Below are positions 51,801-62,293 of a stretch of DNA of 64,000 bases, piece by piece (the first letter of the stretch is position 1; every line of letters begins with the position of its first letter). The notes beneath the pieces were generated by a model. That model had not been told where the DNA came from. It made no database searches and saw only the letters and a program-made list of their open reading frames with translations. Both the position numbers and the translations under genes were made by a program. Origin of the DNA: Datnioides undecimradiatus (taxonomy: Eukaryota; Chordata; Actinopteri; Lobotiformes; Datnioididae); the NCBI GenBank assembly GCA_008933995.1, contig WARS01000032.1, positions 248,001-312,000 of the forward strand, written 5' to 3'.

Positions 51801-54800
51801 TATGAAAATGTAATTTTCTTAATGTTGTTATACATCTCCAGTAATGACACTGATTTTAATGTCATGTCTGTCACATTAGTCCTCTAAAAAGATGGCACCA
51901 CCTTAATTGCTTATATCCCAAACTATTTGTTGCATCCAACAGAAGTTTTGATTTTGACTTAAACCTTGTTCTCCTTTACCTTGTACAATGAATTGATAGC
52001 TTCAAGATCAACATGGTGAAGACTTTTGGAAGTATGGTGGAAGACTTAAAATCTCCCGCCAACCGGTACCTCAACGTGACTCCACCTCTGCGCTTGAAGG
52101 AGCTGGGACAGTGTGAGGTGCGCCTTCTTCTGCTGAGTGAAGGTAAAATCACAACCTGGATGGATCATTTCTGACCAAATGCGTGTACTTACTGCACCAG
52201 AGTTATGTGCCCAACTGCTGCACATGTGTGGGGACGACTCAAGGCCCCCAAACATCCATCATGTATCCATCCATCCTGTAACAGTATTGGGTTATCGCTA
52301 TTTTTAAGTAAAGGATGTGTGTACTTATTCCACCACAGGGGTCACAGAGAGACAGGGCTGTCTACAGAAAAGGTTCATGCTTTGCTAAGCCCTTATTTTT
52401 CTTCTGTCTGAGCGACACATTCAGTTGTGTTATAGGCATAGGATGTGGCTCCACAACACAGCCAGTGTAAGATGCTTTGTGTGTGGAGGATGTCTGGTTC
52501 ACAGTGATGCCTCCTCACAGTAAAGAGAAACACAGAAAAACATTATGCTCCGTGTTCTCAACCACTCTGATGGGAACTTACCACCAATTTCAGTTTTATC
52601 TCTAATATTAGTGCCGTTTTTAATGAATGAGTGATTTTTTTTTAAATGTCTTTGTCAGACAACGTTGGTCTGTGTTTGCAAAAAGAAAAAGGATCCCCTG
52701 ATATGATCAAGGTGCATGATTGTTTGGATGGCAAAGCAAAATCAGTGGATGTGAATCTGTTGGCAGCCAGGTAAGCACCTTACACTGCAACAAAGAAGCA
52801 CTTTTATGGAGTATTCTCTTGCTCTTTAACTCAGTGTTATTCTGAAAGGATCTCCTCTGCTTCTTTCCCACAAAATCAGAATATCTCAGGTCATGTTTTG
52901 CATTTTTATTGTATGAGAATATCTTTTTTCAAAGTCAGCTAAAACTAACGGACAGACCACATGAGGTCTATAGAAACAGCCGATATGGAGACAGTCAAGA
53001 AAATTCATTGTGCTTTAAATTAAACAATGGGATTTTTTTTCTTTCTGATTTGAATTTGCACCTCCAAAAATGTAAATTTAAAGTTATTTCTTGAAGTATT
53101 TTTAACATGTTAAATGAAGTGACTAGGAATTCATCTCCTTTTTGTACAAAAGCAAAAAACAAAGACCTCCAAAGTCCTAAAATTTACATGTGTTTTATTG
53201 TTTCTGTATACAATATACATGCTCTACAGCTTTTTCTGTAGTTTCTACAGCAAGCGGGCACCTGTATAAATCGTGGTATGTGCAGCACACAAAAGGCTTG
53301 TGTATAGTGTATGAATGTATGTTAAACCAGCTGGTTGACTGTTTCTTTTTTGACATGCAACACAGGACTGGTGACTATAGAGACGACCGCACATTCGTAA
53401 CAACCAGAAGTCCAAAAGAAGCAATCCTGGTAATGTTTTGTTTGTCTCACATCTTTAGTTATTTTTTTAGAAAAACATGGAATGGGTGGGACAAGGTTAG
53501 ATTTTTTTTTTTTTTGCTTGACTGTTCAGTGTGGAGCCACTGCAGTACCTTTACATAAAATTAAATTTCAGTTTCCATCAAATATTGTTATTCAAAATAG
53601 GAAAAAAACAACATATTTTGAAGTGTGGAATCTACCCAGGGAATGGTTCTGACCATAACACATCAATAATACATAATGCTTGATCATTCGTAATCATGTA
53701 AATATGCCATACATTCTACATCATGACTACACAATGGAATAAAACTGCATTTGAAAATGAAGTTTGGAAGTTTTTTTCTACATCAATGTCAGGGCAAACT
53801 TAAAATATGATATTTTTTATGTGAATTTCATCATCAGGTGCTGATAGATACAAGCTCCTCCATGGAAGAAGAGTGCTACGAAAGTGCAGAAATAAAGAAA
53901 ATTAACGTGGTCAAGGAGCTCTTTGACAACTTTGCAACAAGGACCATGGCATATGATTTCCATCACATCATTGGCCTCGTGAAGTTCGACTCCATGGTGA
54001 AAACTCTGCATACGTTTACTGAAAATCTGGAAACGTTCAAGGTAAATTCTGTTTATTTTAGAAAAGTGTGCACCCGGTTGAAATGTGGTAATGTAATCCT
54101 GTGTGGAGAATTCAGAGAGGTTCTTTTCTCATTTGTAGGAACACATCCGTAACCTCGAGGCAAGTGGATGCACACTGCTGTATGACGCCCTGCGACGTGG
54201 GGCGTCCGAATTGGAAAAGGTCAAGATGAGGTTCCCCAACTGTAGACTTCGCATCATGTGTCTCACTGATGGAAATGATTCAGGGTAACTTTCTTTCCCT
54301 TTTTTAATCAGCTATGTGACAACGACTTCAACATGTTTTTTTCAGTAAGCTGACATCATAATCTCTTCATAGATCCTCCATAGAGCCAGTTGCTGTCACG
54401 GCAAAGCTGCTGAAATCCAACATCATTGTGGATTCAATCCTTCTTGGAAATGTGGAGAACAATATGCTGCATGGAATCAGCAATGCAACAGGTTTGGCAC
54501 CTTTAAGTCAGCTTCCTTAACTGAGTTCCTTAAACCTCAAATGTTCTTCTAGTTCTCTGTGACAGACTTTTAGGATTGATGGAATTCAAGCTCATCACTG
54601 TAGAAGTCTTATTTAATGTTGTTAGCTGGTCCCAATGTGCTGGTGTCTGGGTCTTGGTCACTTTATTTCCTACATTAAACATAAATATTATTATGTCACA
54701 ACAAATAAAATAGCAAAATGAAGCAATTTAATGTGAACAAAACAAAGAAACACTCATGGTGTACCCACTGATCTGGAGTAACCCCAGGAGAGTTCAGATT

Positions 54801-56773
54801 CTTTTCCAGATCACAGTATGCCAAGCATGTCATGGTAATGGTTTTGTTCAAACTTACATTTTTTTCAGAAAGTTCAACAGAAGCGGCCAAACACATGGGA
54901 TGATTAGTACCACATGTGGTGTGATTTTATTGAATGTGCTAAAAATTGTTTTTCTGCTGCAGTGTACACAGAGCAATGTAAACGTAAAAAGTGGCTGGAA
55001 TATGTTTTTATGTTGCTTTTTAGTTTTTTGAGTTTTAAATGCCTCTTCGTGACACCGGATGGCAACAGAACTTATTTGATGGTGCAGTTATTCAGATTTG
55101 TGGTAATCTCTTCACCACACCTTCTATGTTACTTCCAGGTGGTTGTTGTTTCAAACCGCAGACAACCAAAGAGGGTCTGAGGCTGTTTGAGATTGAAACC
55201 GTTCTGTCTTTGGAGCAGAGGACAATCAAGAGAAAACTGAATCCGTCTCTCATCAGTGAAGTTAGTGATTTCAGATCATTGTCCACCGTTCTGCCGGAAG
55301 TGATATGAAAATGATGTGCTAACTCATTTGTCCCTGTAATTTTATAGGGCATTTTGAACAGAATCTTCATGATTCAGGGGTATGACAAGTATCCAGAGAC
55401 GTCACTGCCAAGTCAGATAAAAAGCAAAGTGACAGTGACAGAGAGGTGAGTGAAAGTACCACTGCTGCATAGATGCTGATAATAAACCAGCTGCCTGTAC
55501 TGTCAGAGAAGTTCAGCATACTCTGTCTGTCTTTTCATTATCTGGTTTTACTATTGCATTACTATAGCAATCATGCCAGGTGGTCACACAACATAACTCA
55601 TTAAGTCAATCCATTATACAGAGAAACTGCAAGTGTCACATTGGTACTATACAGTATCTTCACCCAGAAACTCAATCTAATGTAAAAATCATCATGGAAA
55701 ACGATGAACAAATGATTTTTCCAGTTTCTGAACACTAAGAGACACACCATCAACGTTTGTACAACATGTCACAGCAATCCCTCCAGTATTTGTTAAGGTA
55801 TTGTAGTGTGGACCAGACAGTCAATCACGCTGCCACACTGACTAAAACTTGAACACACTCTGATTTAATGTAAAAAGTGCCTTGCAAATGATGTGCTGAA
55901 AACTAATATTTTTTCCAATTTTCATTGATTTTTGAAATGTCTTGATAACTAACAGGACTGAAAACAGATGAAAAGAGAGCTGGCATAGACACATAGCCCC
56001 GAGATTACAGATTAATTTTATATTTGTATATATTTACTATCTAAAGGGGTTTGCATTACGTTTGAAGCATTAGTAATACTTCTCCATAGGACTCTGAAAA
56101 AGAAGATGCCAGAATTAAAACGAGGATGGTTTCTGGAGAAGGACAAACGTATCCTGGAGGAGCTGAGGAACCTGCATTGTGACCCACATCCCTTCATCAG
56201 AGTCTTTCCATCTGAGTCAGACTTTAGTGAGTGGCCTCTTCTATAATTTTGGTCAAATGCATGTACATTGCATTTGTACTCTGCACATCACAACATGTTT
56301 TTCTTGTCATATTCTTTGATATTTTACCTCGTACGTTACGCTTTTATCAAGTTTTAAGTAATAAAAAACGACATTTTTTAAAAATAGCATTTTGGAAGAT
56401 TCTCATGGAGGGTCCTCCTGACACGCCCTATGAGAAAGGAGTGTTTGAGCTGTACTGCCAGTTCGGTCCCGACTACCCAGTGAAGCCTCCACTCGTCCGC
56501 TTTGTCACACGAGTATCCTGCCCAAATTGAAACTTTTGTGAAATGTGTCTAGTCATGCACGTTGAACTTAATGAAGTGATATCGTGTTAGCAATGCACAT
56601 GGTGTTGTTCTTAACACAATGACAGGTGTACCACTGCAATGTCAACAGTGTGGGCCGCATCTGCCATAACATATTTGACCGCAACTACAATGCCCACATC
56701 ACCATGAGAGAGATCCTGGAAGCTGTGTATGGACTTCTCATCATCCCGGAACCTGACGATCCACTGGACAGGT

Positions 56774-56811
<38 letters not shown>

Positions 56812-57696
56812 AATAAGTCACACTCACATACATAAATAAGTCTTGGTTGCATGAGTCAGTTGTCGCCAAAGCTCATTTTTAACAAGAGCTATTCCTCATG
56901 CTGAGGATGTTTTTGATTCATTCAATCTTCAACCTGCTTATGTTCATTTTGATTTGACTTTGTCTGACATTGATCATTTGATCCCTTACTTTGACAAAGT
57001 GAAAAAGCGGCTGTTGAGAAGCGACTTTGTTTTACCTCTCTATAAAGATTGAGGCTCAAAAAGTTGTTGACATTTTACAAATGTGTTGGAAAAGCTGAAT
57101 TTTATTTTTATTTTTTTTGGGAAGTGTTTTGGCCGAGGAATTCCTGACCAGCCGTGAGACGTATGAGCGAGAAGCCGAGAAACATACAGAAGAAACAGCA
57201 GGAAACTCGCTGGATGACATGGAGAAAGTAAAAGGACTCTATACAAATCAGTAGTGGATATCACCTTTTTTTCGTATTACATGTTTACATGACGTCAATT
57301 ACAAAGCGTTTATGTTCTATGTTTCCTCTGATATTTTTTTTTCAAGAAACTGGTGACCCCTGTGCCGCAATTTATACCCCAGCATCTGATCTGTCCACTC
57401 ACCAAGAAAATGTTTATTGATCCTGTCAAAACAGTGTATGGGACTGTGTATGAACGCAAGGCCCTAGAGGAACACCTGAGACAGTGAGTTCATTTACCGC
57501 TGTTGACTACGATTAAAAATAGTTTACCGGTAATGCTTGTCCAAATGAACTAAATAACTAATTATTCATTTGCAGACACCAGTATGAGCCGTTGGCCGGC
57601 CCAGGGCATGAGCTTGAAATGAGTGACATCATAACAGACCAGGACATGAAGAAAATGGTGATGGAACAGCGTTCTCGTCAAATTGAATCAAAGTGA
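45854..57696 (+). CDS. SAM-Ubl-Ubl-VWA-UBC-U-box multidomain protein, 1073 aa
   Basis: Exons, first half: 45854-45983, 46343-46510, 46667-46804, 47208-47359, 47790-47893, 47993-48182, 48774-48905, 49308-49451, 49628-49763, 50741-50891, 52000-52142, 52659-52770. Second half: 53366-53429, 53838-54041, 54139-54284, 54373-54491, 55139-55260, 55348-55445, 56090-56226, 56388-56512, 56626-56771, 57125-57227, 57347-57483, 57576-57696. The total is 3222 nt and all 23 junctions keep phase. In order the protein has a SAM domain (5-63), two ubiquitin-like folds (100-164 and 188-258), an unassigned region (295-588), a VWA domain with full MIDAS (589-775), an E2/UBC domain with Cys918 (838-975) and a U-box-like end (998-1060). 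There is no signal peptide or membrane segment, so it should be intracellular. I recall no named vertebrate protein with this order. The likely role is self-contained ubiquitin transfer; substrate unknown. Confidence 0.88.
45866..46403 (+). other. SAM domain (residues about 5-63)
   Basis: Split over the first two coding exons. It reads FHILEQFRLESYYSQFSQLG, then a DERDFLDGITDEDLTNIGLS segment, then a C-terminal helix (RFSAMKNLIQRL). The L..Y...F..LGV..E..FL.GITDEDL..IGL pattern is typical of SAM domains, which mediate homo- or hetero-oligomerisation. That suggests this protein may self-assemble. Confidence 0.75.
46667..47262 (+). other. First ubiquitin-like segment (residues about 100-164)
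   Basis: Encoded by exons 46667-46804 and 47208-47359. NTVEDLMLRIGHLESVGNSN resembles the helix of a ubiquitin fold, CLYTINGMPLTDDPFFNTWS the core strand and turn, and LKDRHIQSGDVIYAIF the 'L.D..IQSGDVI.' closing strand (compare LSDYNIQKESTLHLVL in ubiquitin). There is no C-terminal Gly-Gly. The assignment is by pattern only. Confidence 0.5.
47334..48074 (+). other. Second ubiquitin-like segment (residues about 188-258)
   Basis: Spread over three exons. CNIMLKGNYEVVVNLASDTL then SLRLKLANESGIPAHVLYYK matches the ubiquitin layout strand, strand, helix, GIP, strand. GSHFGGDILQSCGIANGSTV then SFSLSTF matches the '..L.D...L...GI..GSTL.L.L' ending. This is the clearer of the two ubiquitin-like folds. 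It too lacks a Gly-Gly tail, so it is unlikely to be conjugated through its C-terminus. Confidence 0.65.
49885..50150. repeat. Palindromic TTATCTC/GAGATAA repeat cluster
   Basis: Within an intron of the multidomain gene. TTATCTCAAGAAAAC, TTATCTCACTATCTTGAG, TTTTCTTGAGATAAG and ATCTTGAGATAATG recur in both orientations. The wording resembles an interspersed repeat seen in several fish genomes, but no ends can be set. Confidence 0.4.
53838..55260 (+). other. VWA domain with intact MIDAS (residues about 589-775)
   Basis: Starts at VLIDTSSSM, giving the DxSxS motif Asp592, Ser594 and Ser596. It continues through the GLVKFDSMVKTLHTFTEN strand-helix, the MIDAS Thr668 in GCTLLYDAL and the MIDAS Asp700 in MCLTDGNDSG. 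It then runs through LLKSNIIVDSILLGN (a typical later VWA strand) and ISNATGGCCF (compare L..IA..TGG.YF). All five MIDAS residues are present, so divalent-metal-dependent ligand binding is likely. The domain is split over exons 53838-54041, 54139-54284, 54373-54491 and 55139-55260. Confidence 0.85.
56148..57187 (+). other. UBC (E2) domain with catalytic Cys918
   Basis: Residues about 838-975. RILEELRNLHCDPHPFIRV is the N-terminal E2 helix. FWKILMEGPPDTPYEKGVFE, FGPDYPVKPPLVRFVTR and YHCNVNSVGRICHNIF follow the E2 core closely, as does the EPDDPLDS closing block. Asn910 and Cys918 keep the eight-residue N-to-C spacing of the HPN...C active site (as in HPNINSNGSIC). The HPN proline is Cys909. 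The usual Q.WSPALT is replaced by NYNAHIT, so the Ser-Pro-Ala loop that many E2s use to contact RING/U-box domains is absent. Confidence 0.85.
56776..56808. repeat. (CA)n tract beside the E2 active-site exon donor
   Basis: A CA run of about 16 units that starts four bases after the GT donor at 56772, downstream of the exon carrying Cys918. Confidence 0.95.
57347..57696 (+). other. U-box-like C-terminal domain (residues about 998-1060)
   Basis: Encoded by the last two exons. IPQHLICPLTKKMFIDPVKT then VYGTVYERKALEEHLRQ follows the U-box signature (P..F.CPIT...M.DPV....G.TYER.AI..HL). The second half (EPLAGPGHELEMSDIITDQD then MKKMVMEQ) is shorter than usual and lacks the CP.TR/Q..L block. It may therefore be a reduced U-box or a related zinc-less RING-like fold. 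The protein ends at SRQIESK, TGA at 57694. Confidence 0.7.
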
Positions 57697-58123
57697 ATCT
57701 TTGAAGTTAGAGCAAGTTACTGGCATCTCAGTACTTTCATGCAGTTTCAGCGTTTTGAAGAGATGTTTGGTCAGTTCTTGATAAGCCTGGTACTGATAAC
57801 ATTGCTTTCATCAGCTCTTTCATATCATAACCTTTAAAGTTTATATTATTTTAATTAACTCTCATATAATTTGTGATGGTATTAAAATTGTGCAATTTGA
57901 ACAGGGTAATAATCATTATGGATATGTTTTTTGTGTTGTGAACACTGTTTTTGTCCTTACACCACTTCACTTTATAAGAACATGTGCTTGTTTTCTCTGT
58001 TGAGACACTAGCGCTTGAGTTAATTCCTGATATTAACTTTTGATTGTTCAATGTTTGTTTTCCATGATTTCACATTTCCTTTTTTTCATCCATGTTAATT
58101 CTAATAATTCAATGGACAATAAA
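57697..58123 (+). terminator. 3' UTR and polyadenylation signal of the multidomain gene
   Basis: AATAAA at 58118-58123 (GGACAATAAAATCACAC) is the first canonical hexamer after the stop codon. Confidence 0.55.
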
Positions 58124-58960
58124 ATCACACAAAAGTGGGATTCTTCTGCAGGCCGGCTAAAGCCTATTTTAAATTAAGGGCAATATCTTTTATGTTGAAT
58201 ACTATTTAGAAAAAAAATCCTCTATATAGTTTTGTATACCTTCACATATTGAAGAAATTAAAGATTTTCCATTCAATATTTCACTTGGCAGTTTGTAATA
58301 TGTTTGCAAATTGAAAATGATCTGGTAAATAAAACATTGTAAGTGACACAAATAAAGGATTTCCCAAACGAGTGTCTTAATGAACATGAAAGCTTTGAGA
58401 CAGACGTTAATGTGATTATTTTCTTCCTAATAGAGGAATCAGAAATATGCCCCTTTGAACTGTTATGCCATGTTATTTTACAGTTTGACGAAATATAACG
58501 AAATTACACCACTGTAATTCGCCAAGACATTCATCGTCAGTAGCTGCTGTAAACTCCACAGCTTTCACCTGTGTTTAACTACAGTCATTACTATCATTAA
58601 TATTATTGCCAGATTAGGTCTTCATACTTTCATGCTAGAGGACCAATCACCGTCACTCATTCTGCCCTACGTCATGTCCCGATATCCTGATCTCAGGAGC
58701 ACGCGCCGGAGAGGGATCCGTATGATCCACCGACACCGAGTAGGACAGGAAGCGAATCACTCGCGCTATCAAATTAAATTACCAATTTGAAAAAAAAAAT
58801 ATTCAAGACATTGTGGCCAACATACACATTGAAAGAGTAATCTTAAAGCATTAAAAATACATTACATAAAAGATAAAACCTACAATTTCATGAGTGTGTG
58901 CTTTCTTCCTGATTAAACGAAGAATACACCTGCCTCAGTTACGGATTTATTTTGAAGGCT
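58124..58960. other. Intergenic region before them6 copy 1
   Basis: AT-rich spacer. A GC-richer stretch (about 58670-58760) contains AGCACGCGCCGGAGAGGGATC and may belong to the them6 promoter region. No gene or repeat recognised. Confidence 0.5.
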
Positions 58961-59077
58961 GCAGCCGGAAGTAATTTAAACCTGTACTTAAACATCCGCT
59001 TAACTCGTGTTGACCACAGTGTATGGATTGAGGGAAGTCGGCAAATTTGAGAGGAAACAGGAGGGACGAGACAGCAG
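58961..59077 (+). promoter_or_regulatory. Probable promoter and first non-coding exon of them6 copy 1
   Basis: An ETS-type CCGGAAGT lies at 58965-58972. A strong donor, GACAGCAG|GTGAGTG, ends the probable non-coding exon at 59077. The coding exon acceptor is CCCCAG at 60548, which requires a 5' exon. Confidence 0.45.
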
Positions 59078-59765
59078 GTGAGTGTAACTAGGAATCTGCC
59101 AAAGTTTTAAAGTGTTTGCTCTTAAACAGTTTTCCATGTTTGTTGTTAAATTAGACTGAAAACTGTGGGTATGAACTTACCTCAACAGGTAAGTTGGTTC
59201 ACTTCATACCTGCCAGCGTAAACGGTAACATTAGCCTAGATTTCAAATCACAGAAGCTTTGGTCGTTTTGTTATTTTCCATTTTGTGAATTACATTATTG
59301 GTAAAACGCGACTCTTTGGCACTAACTTGACTAACTGCAGTTGCTACCTTTGCAGCCATAGCACTGAATGATTTAGAAATCATTCGCTTTAATCACATTT
59401 CTATGTAATTTTATAATGTCAGAGTTACTATCTACGATCATTTTTTACATAAATCATTAAATGCGGAAATCTTTTTATTTACTTGAATCTAATCGTGTGC
59501 GTGTTTCATACAGGTTTTGCAAAAGGTAGCCTGCCTCTCCTGCAGAACCAGTTTTCACATGTTTGCGCTTGTTATCTCAGTTCACAGGCATCCTGTAAAA
59601 GGGGGGAAACATTGAAGCCTTCTTTAGAAACAGTCGCACTGATTCACAGTGGACACAGGTGTCAGGTCAACATCTGGGCGAGCACAGTCTTGATTATATC
59701 CATTAAAACAAAACAACATGCTGCAGGTCTTGGTGGTGCAACAGTAGACTTCCCTCTCATTTTTG

Positions 59766-60195
59766 TCATAAGAAAGGAATAAATACACATGATAGAAATA
59801 TGGCTGTGTTAAAATGGGTAAGAATTGTTGGTATTACAAATATACAACAAGAACTAAAAGCCAGCGAGAATAAATTAGTCTTTAAAAGTGTTTTAAACTG
59901 GCCAAGGGTGTGGGAAGCTCTTACATGGAAAGGTAAGCTGTTCCAAAGATTGGGGGCTACAACAGAAAAGGCTCCATCACCTCTGCTTCTGAGCCTGGTT
60001 CTGGGACAGTCCAAGACCAGTTCATTAGCTGACCTCAGTGCTCCGGCTGGAGTATGAGGCTGTGGGAGCTCAGCCAGGTAGGGTGGTGTCATGCCATTCA
60101 GACTCTTAAAAACAAGTAATACAATTTTGGAGTGGATCCTAAAACAGATTGGAAGCCAGTGTAGGGAGGCCAAAACAGGTGTAATGTGATCTCAA
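59766..60195 (-). mobile_element. 3' fragment of an L2/CR1-group LINE (ORF2 end)
   Basis: On the - strand the frame reads LASLHWLPICFRIHSKIVLL, then FKSLNGMTPPYLAEL, RSRGDGAFSVVAPNLWNSLP and FKTLLKTNLFSLAF. This is the stereotyped end of ORF2 in L2/Rex1-like fish non-LTR retrotransposons. The upstream limit is about 60195, where an in-frame stop and unrelated sequence begin, so the element is 5'-truncated. It sits in intron 1 (59078-60548) of them6 copy 1, opposite to the gene, and is inactive. Confidence 0.8.
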
Positions 60196-60552
60196 TGAAT
60201 ATAAAATGCCTTTTTTTGGGTCACGGATACTGTAATTTGAGACCAGATTGGCCTAAATAATCTCATATTGCTAAGAGGTACAGAAATGAATGGTTCCCAT
60301 GGAAATCTGTTAGAGCTGTCAGTCAAAGCAACACTTCAGGAGCTAATAAAAGATTTAGCATAAAGCAGTGTAAATTGAATGTTTGTGACTTTATTTAATG
60401 AACTGTAACAATATGAGCAGTGAAATAATTCATTCATTTGGTAAAAATGTATTTGTTTAATTTGATGAATAACTTGATTCATTTTTTTTTCCATATTAAG
60501 TAACCACACTGCCTTCCTCTGCTTGTGTACTGTACATCTGTTCCCCAGAGAG

Positions 60553-61263
60553 ATGTGGTGGGTGCTGTGGGTGCTCGCAGCCTTGCTGGCGCTCTTTTGC
60601 AGTTTTGACGTGTGGTACTTCCTGCGGGTCGCTGCTGTGATTCTGCGGGCCTGGTTCCAGCCTCCAGTCTGGGATATCACAGCGGAGCAGACCATCACTG
60701 GCCGGGTCACTTCCCATGACATCGACATGTGCCACATGAACAATGCCCGCTACCTGCGAGAGTGTGACTTTGCCCGCTTCTCCCTCTACGTGCGCAATGG
60801 TGTGTTTAAGGCACTACGAGCACTCAGAGCTTCAGTGGTTGTTGGGGCTACCACCATCCGTTACCGCAGGGCTCTGTGTATAGGTGAGGGATACGAGCTC
60901 CGGAGCCGCATTGTCACTTGGGATGAAAAAGCCTTTTTCCTGGAGCAGAGATTTGTGTCGACCAAAGATGGGTTGGTGTGTGCCGTCATGTACTGCAAGC
61001 AGAGTGTCATACGCAGTAGCCCAGACAAAATCATGCAGCACCTGTGTAAGCGAAAGGTAAGGAACCTGTGTTTCATCATTCACATATACACTGGAAAGGT
61101 AGTAAAACAAAACTCCTTTGATAACTAATGAACATTCATGGTTTGTTCACTGCAGGTCGAGTGCCCTGAGTTTCCAGAGGACCTTCAGCACTGGGTCAAC
61201 TTCATCTCTGCCAGCAGCCAGTCCCTAAGGGCTGAACGTGGACTAGAAGAGAAAAACAAATAA
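60553..61263 (+). CDS. them6: Thioesterase-superfamily member 6-like protein, copy 1
   Basis: Two coding exons, 60553-61056 (168 codons) and 61156-61263 (35 codons plus TAA), give 203 aa; human THEM6 is about 208 aa. An N-terminal hydrophobic helix ([14 protein letters not shown], then DVWYFLR) is a likely signal anchor. The hot-dog fold follows with [41 protein letters not shown], and a conserved C-terminal [16 protein letters not shown]. The family has a 4HBT-type fold and is ER-associated, but its substrate is not established. The active-site loop is D56-I-D-M-C60-H61, one residue shorter than in copy 2 and with Cys in place of Gly. The start was chosen because both copies have the same CAG|AGAGATG boundary; the frame is open further upstream only through intron sequence. 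Confidence 0.88.
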
Positions 61264-61476
61264 GACATTGCATTGAGAATTATTTAAGACTGGCTTTGTG
61301 TAAGTCAGCTCATTTACCAGCTCACGATCAGAAAGATCCTCTATTCATTATTACTTGACTTAAACACACTCGTGCCTTCACTTCTGAAAATGAGCTTTAC
61401 TTAAACTTTTAAAGACCTAATATTACTAGGACAGTAATATTATTGCACAAAATGTATTCTCTTGTACTATGAAAGC

Positions 61477-61482
61477 AATAAA
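61477..61482 (+). terminator. Polyadenylation signal of them6 copy 1
   Basis: AATAAA within GCAATAAAACATTAAACC, about 215 bases after the stop codon. Confidence 0.55.
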
Positions 61483-62224
61483 ACATTAAACCCTTTATGC
61501 CCTCACTAAGCATATGGGCCCACAGCTGCACAGAGAATGTCACAAACTTTATATTGGAGAATGCATTAATTAATAAAATTGTGGATAGACATGAGATGTG
61601 GTGGTAAACTGTCTTGATAGTGCAATCTCTGAGTATGTAGATCTAGACTGTAGCTCCCATTCAGTTACTGAACAATTTTAGTGCCAATTTCTTTACAGTT
61701 ATAATGAATCTATATATAGAGTATGCGTATGGTGTTTTCCAATGGATCGAAAGGTCCATTAACAGTTCTAGCCCAGCCACAGAGGTGAGGTATACAAAGA
61801 AAGTTTTTTAGTGTATATCGTTTTGATTTGTATGTCACTTTGGTGATTTAAAAAAATAATAGTATGAAGGGACAAATACATCCAGTAATCACCAGGACTT
61901 AAAATTGCCATGCATTTAACAAGGCACTAAGGTCTTATTAATTTGGCCTCCTGCTCATACGAACACTGAAATGAGAGTGTATGAAGTAGCCATACAACAT
62001 GTTAAAAAGTAAACAGACATCCAATTAGGTTAACACTGAAATGGCAAATACTGTACTTTCATTCTGGGTGTAGCTGAAAAATTGTTTTATACTATTTCTA
62101 TCCTATTCTTTTCGAATGGCAACACCAGTGGGGTCATTAAACACGGCGGGAAACATCTCCATTCAATTCAGAAAATGCTTGGAACGTAGAAGGGAGGTTA
62201 TAATGACTGTAGAACTTTAATAAC
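61483..62224. other. Intergenic region between the two them6 copies
   Basis: AT-rich spacer with no recognised gene. It is followed by a repeat tail and then the promoter of copy 2. Confidence 0.55.
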
Positions 62225-62293
62225 CCCAGGAGGTGGCAGCAATGCAACACTGAGGATTCCAGGTGCCGTTAAACACAAAGAAGAAGAAGAAAG
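62225..62293 (+). repeat. Teleost repeat tail ending in (GAA)n
   Basis: CCCAGGAGGTGGCAGCAATG, GGTGCCGTTAAACACAAAG and AAGAAGAAGAAAG resemble the end of a common fish interspersed repeat (GGTGGCAGTAATGCACC ... AAACACCGAAGAAGAAGAAG type). Recognised from memory. It lies directly upstream of the promoter of them6 copy 2. Confidence 0.5.

Noticed and set aside
59766-60173. 135-codon - strand frame as a host gene
   Set aside because: It is the end of a LINE ORF2 (LHWLP...APNLWNSLP), a truncated mobile element.
60832-61110. - strand frames opposite them6 copy 1
   Set aside because: Shadow frames of a clearly coding exon.
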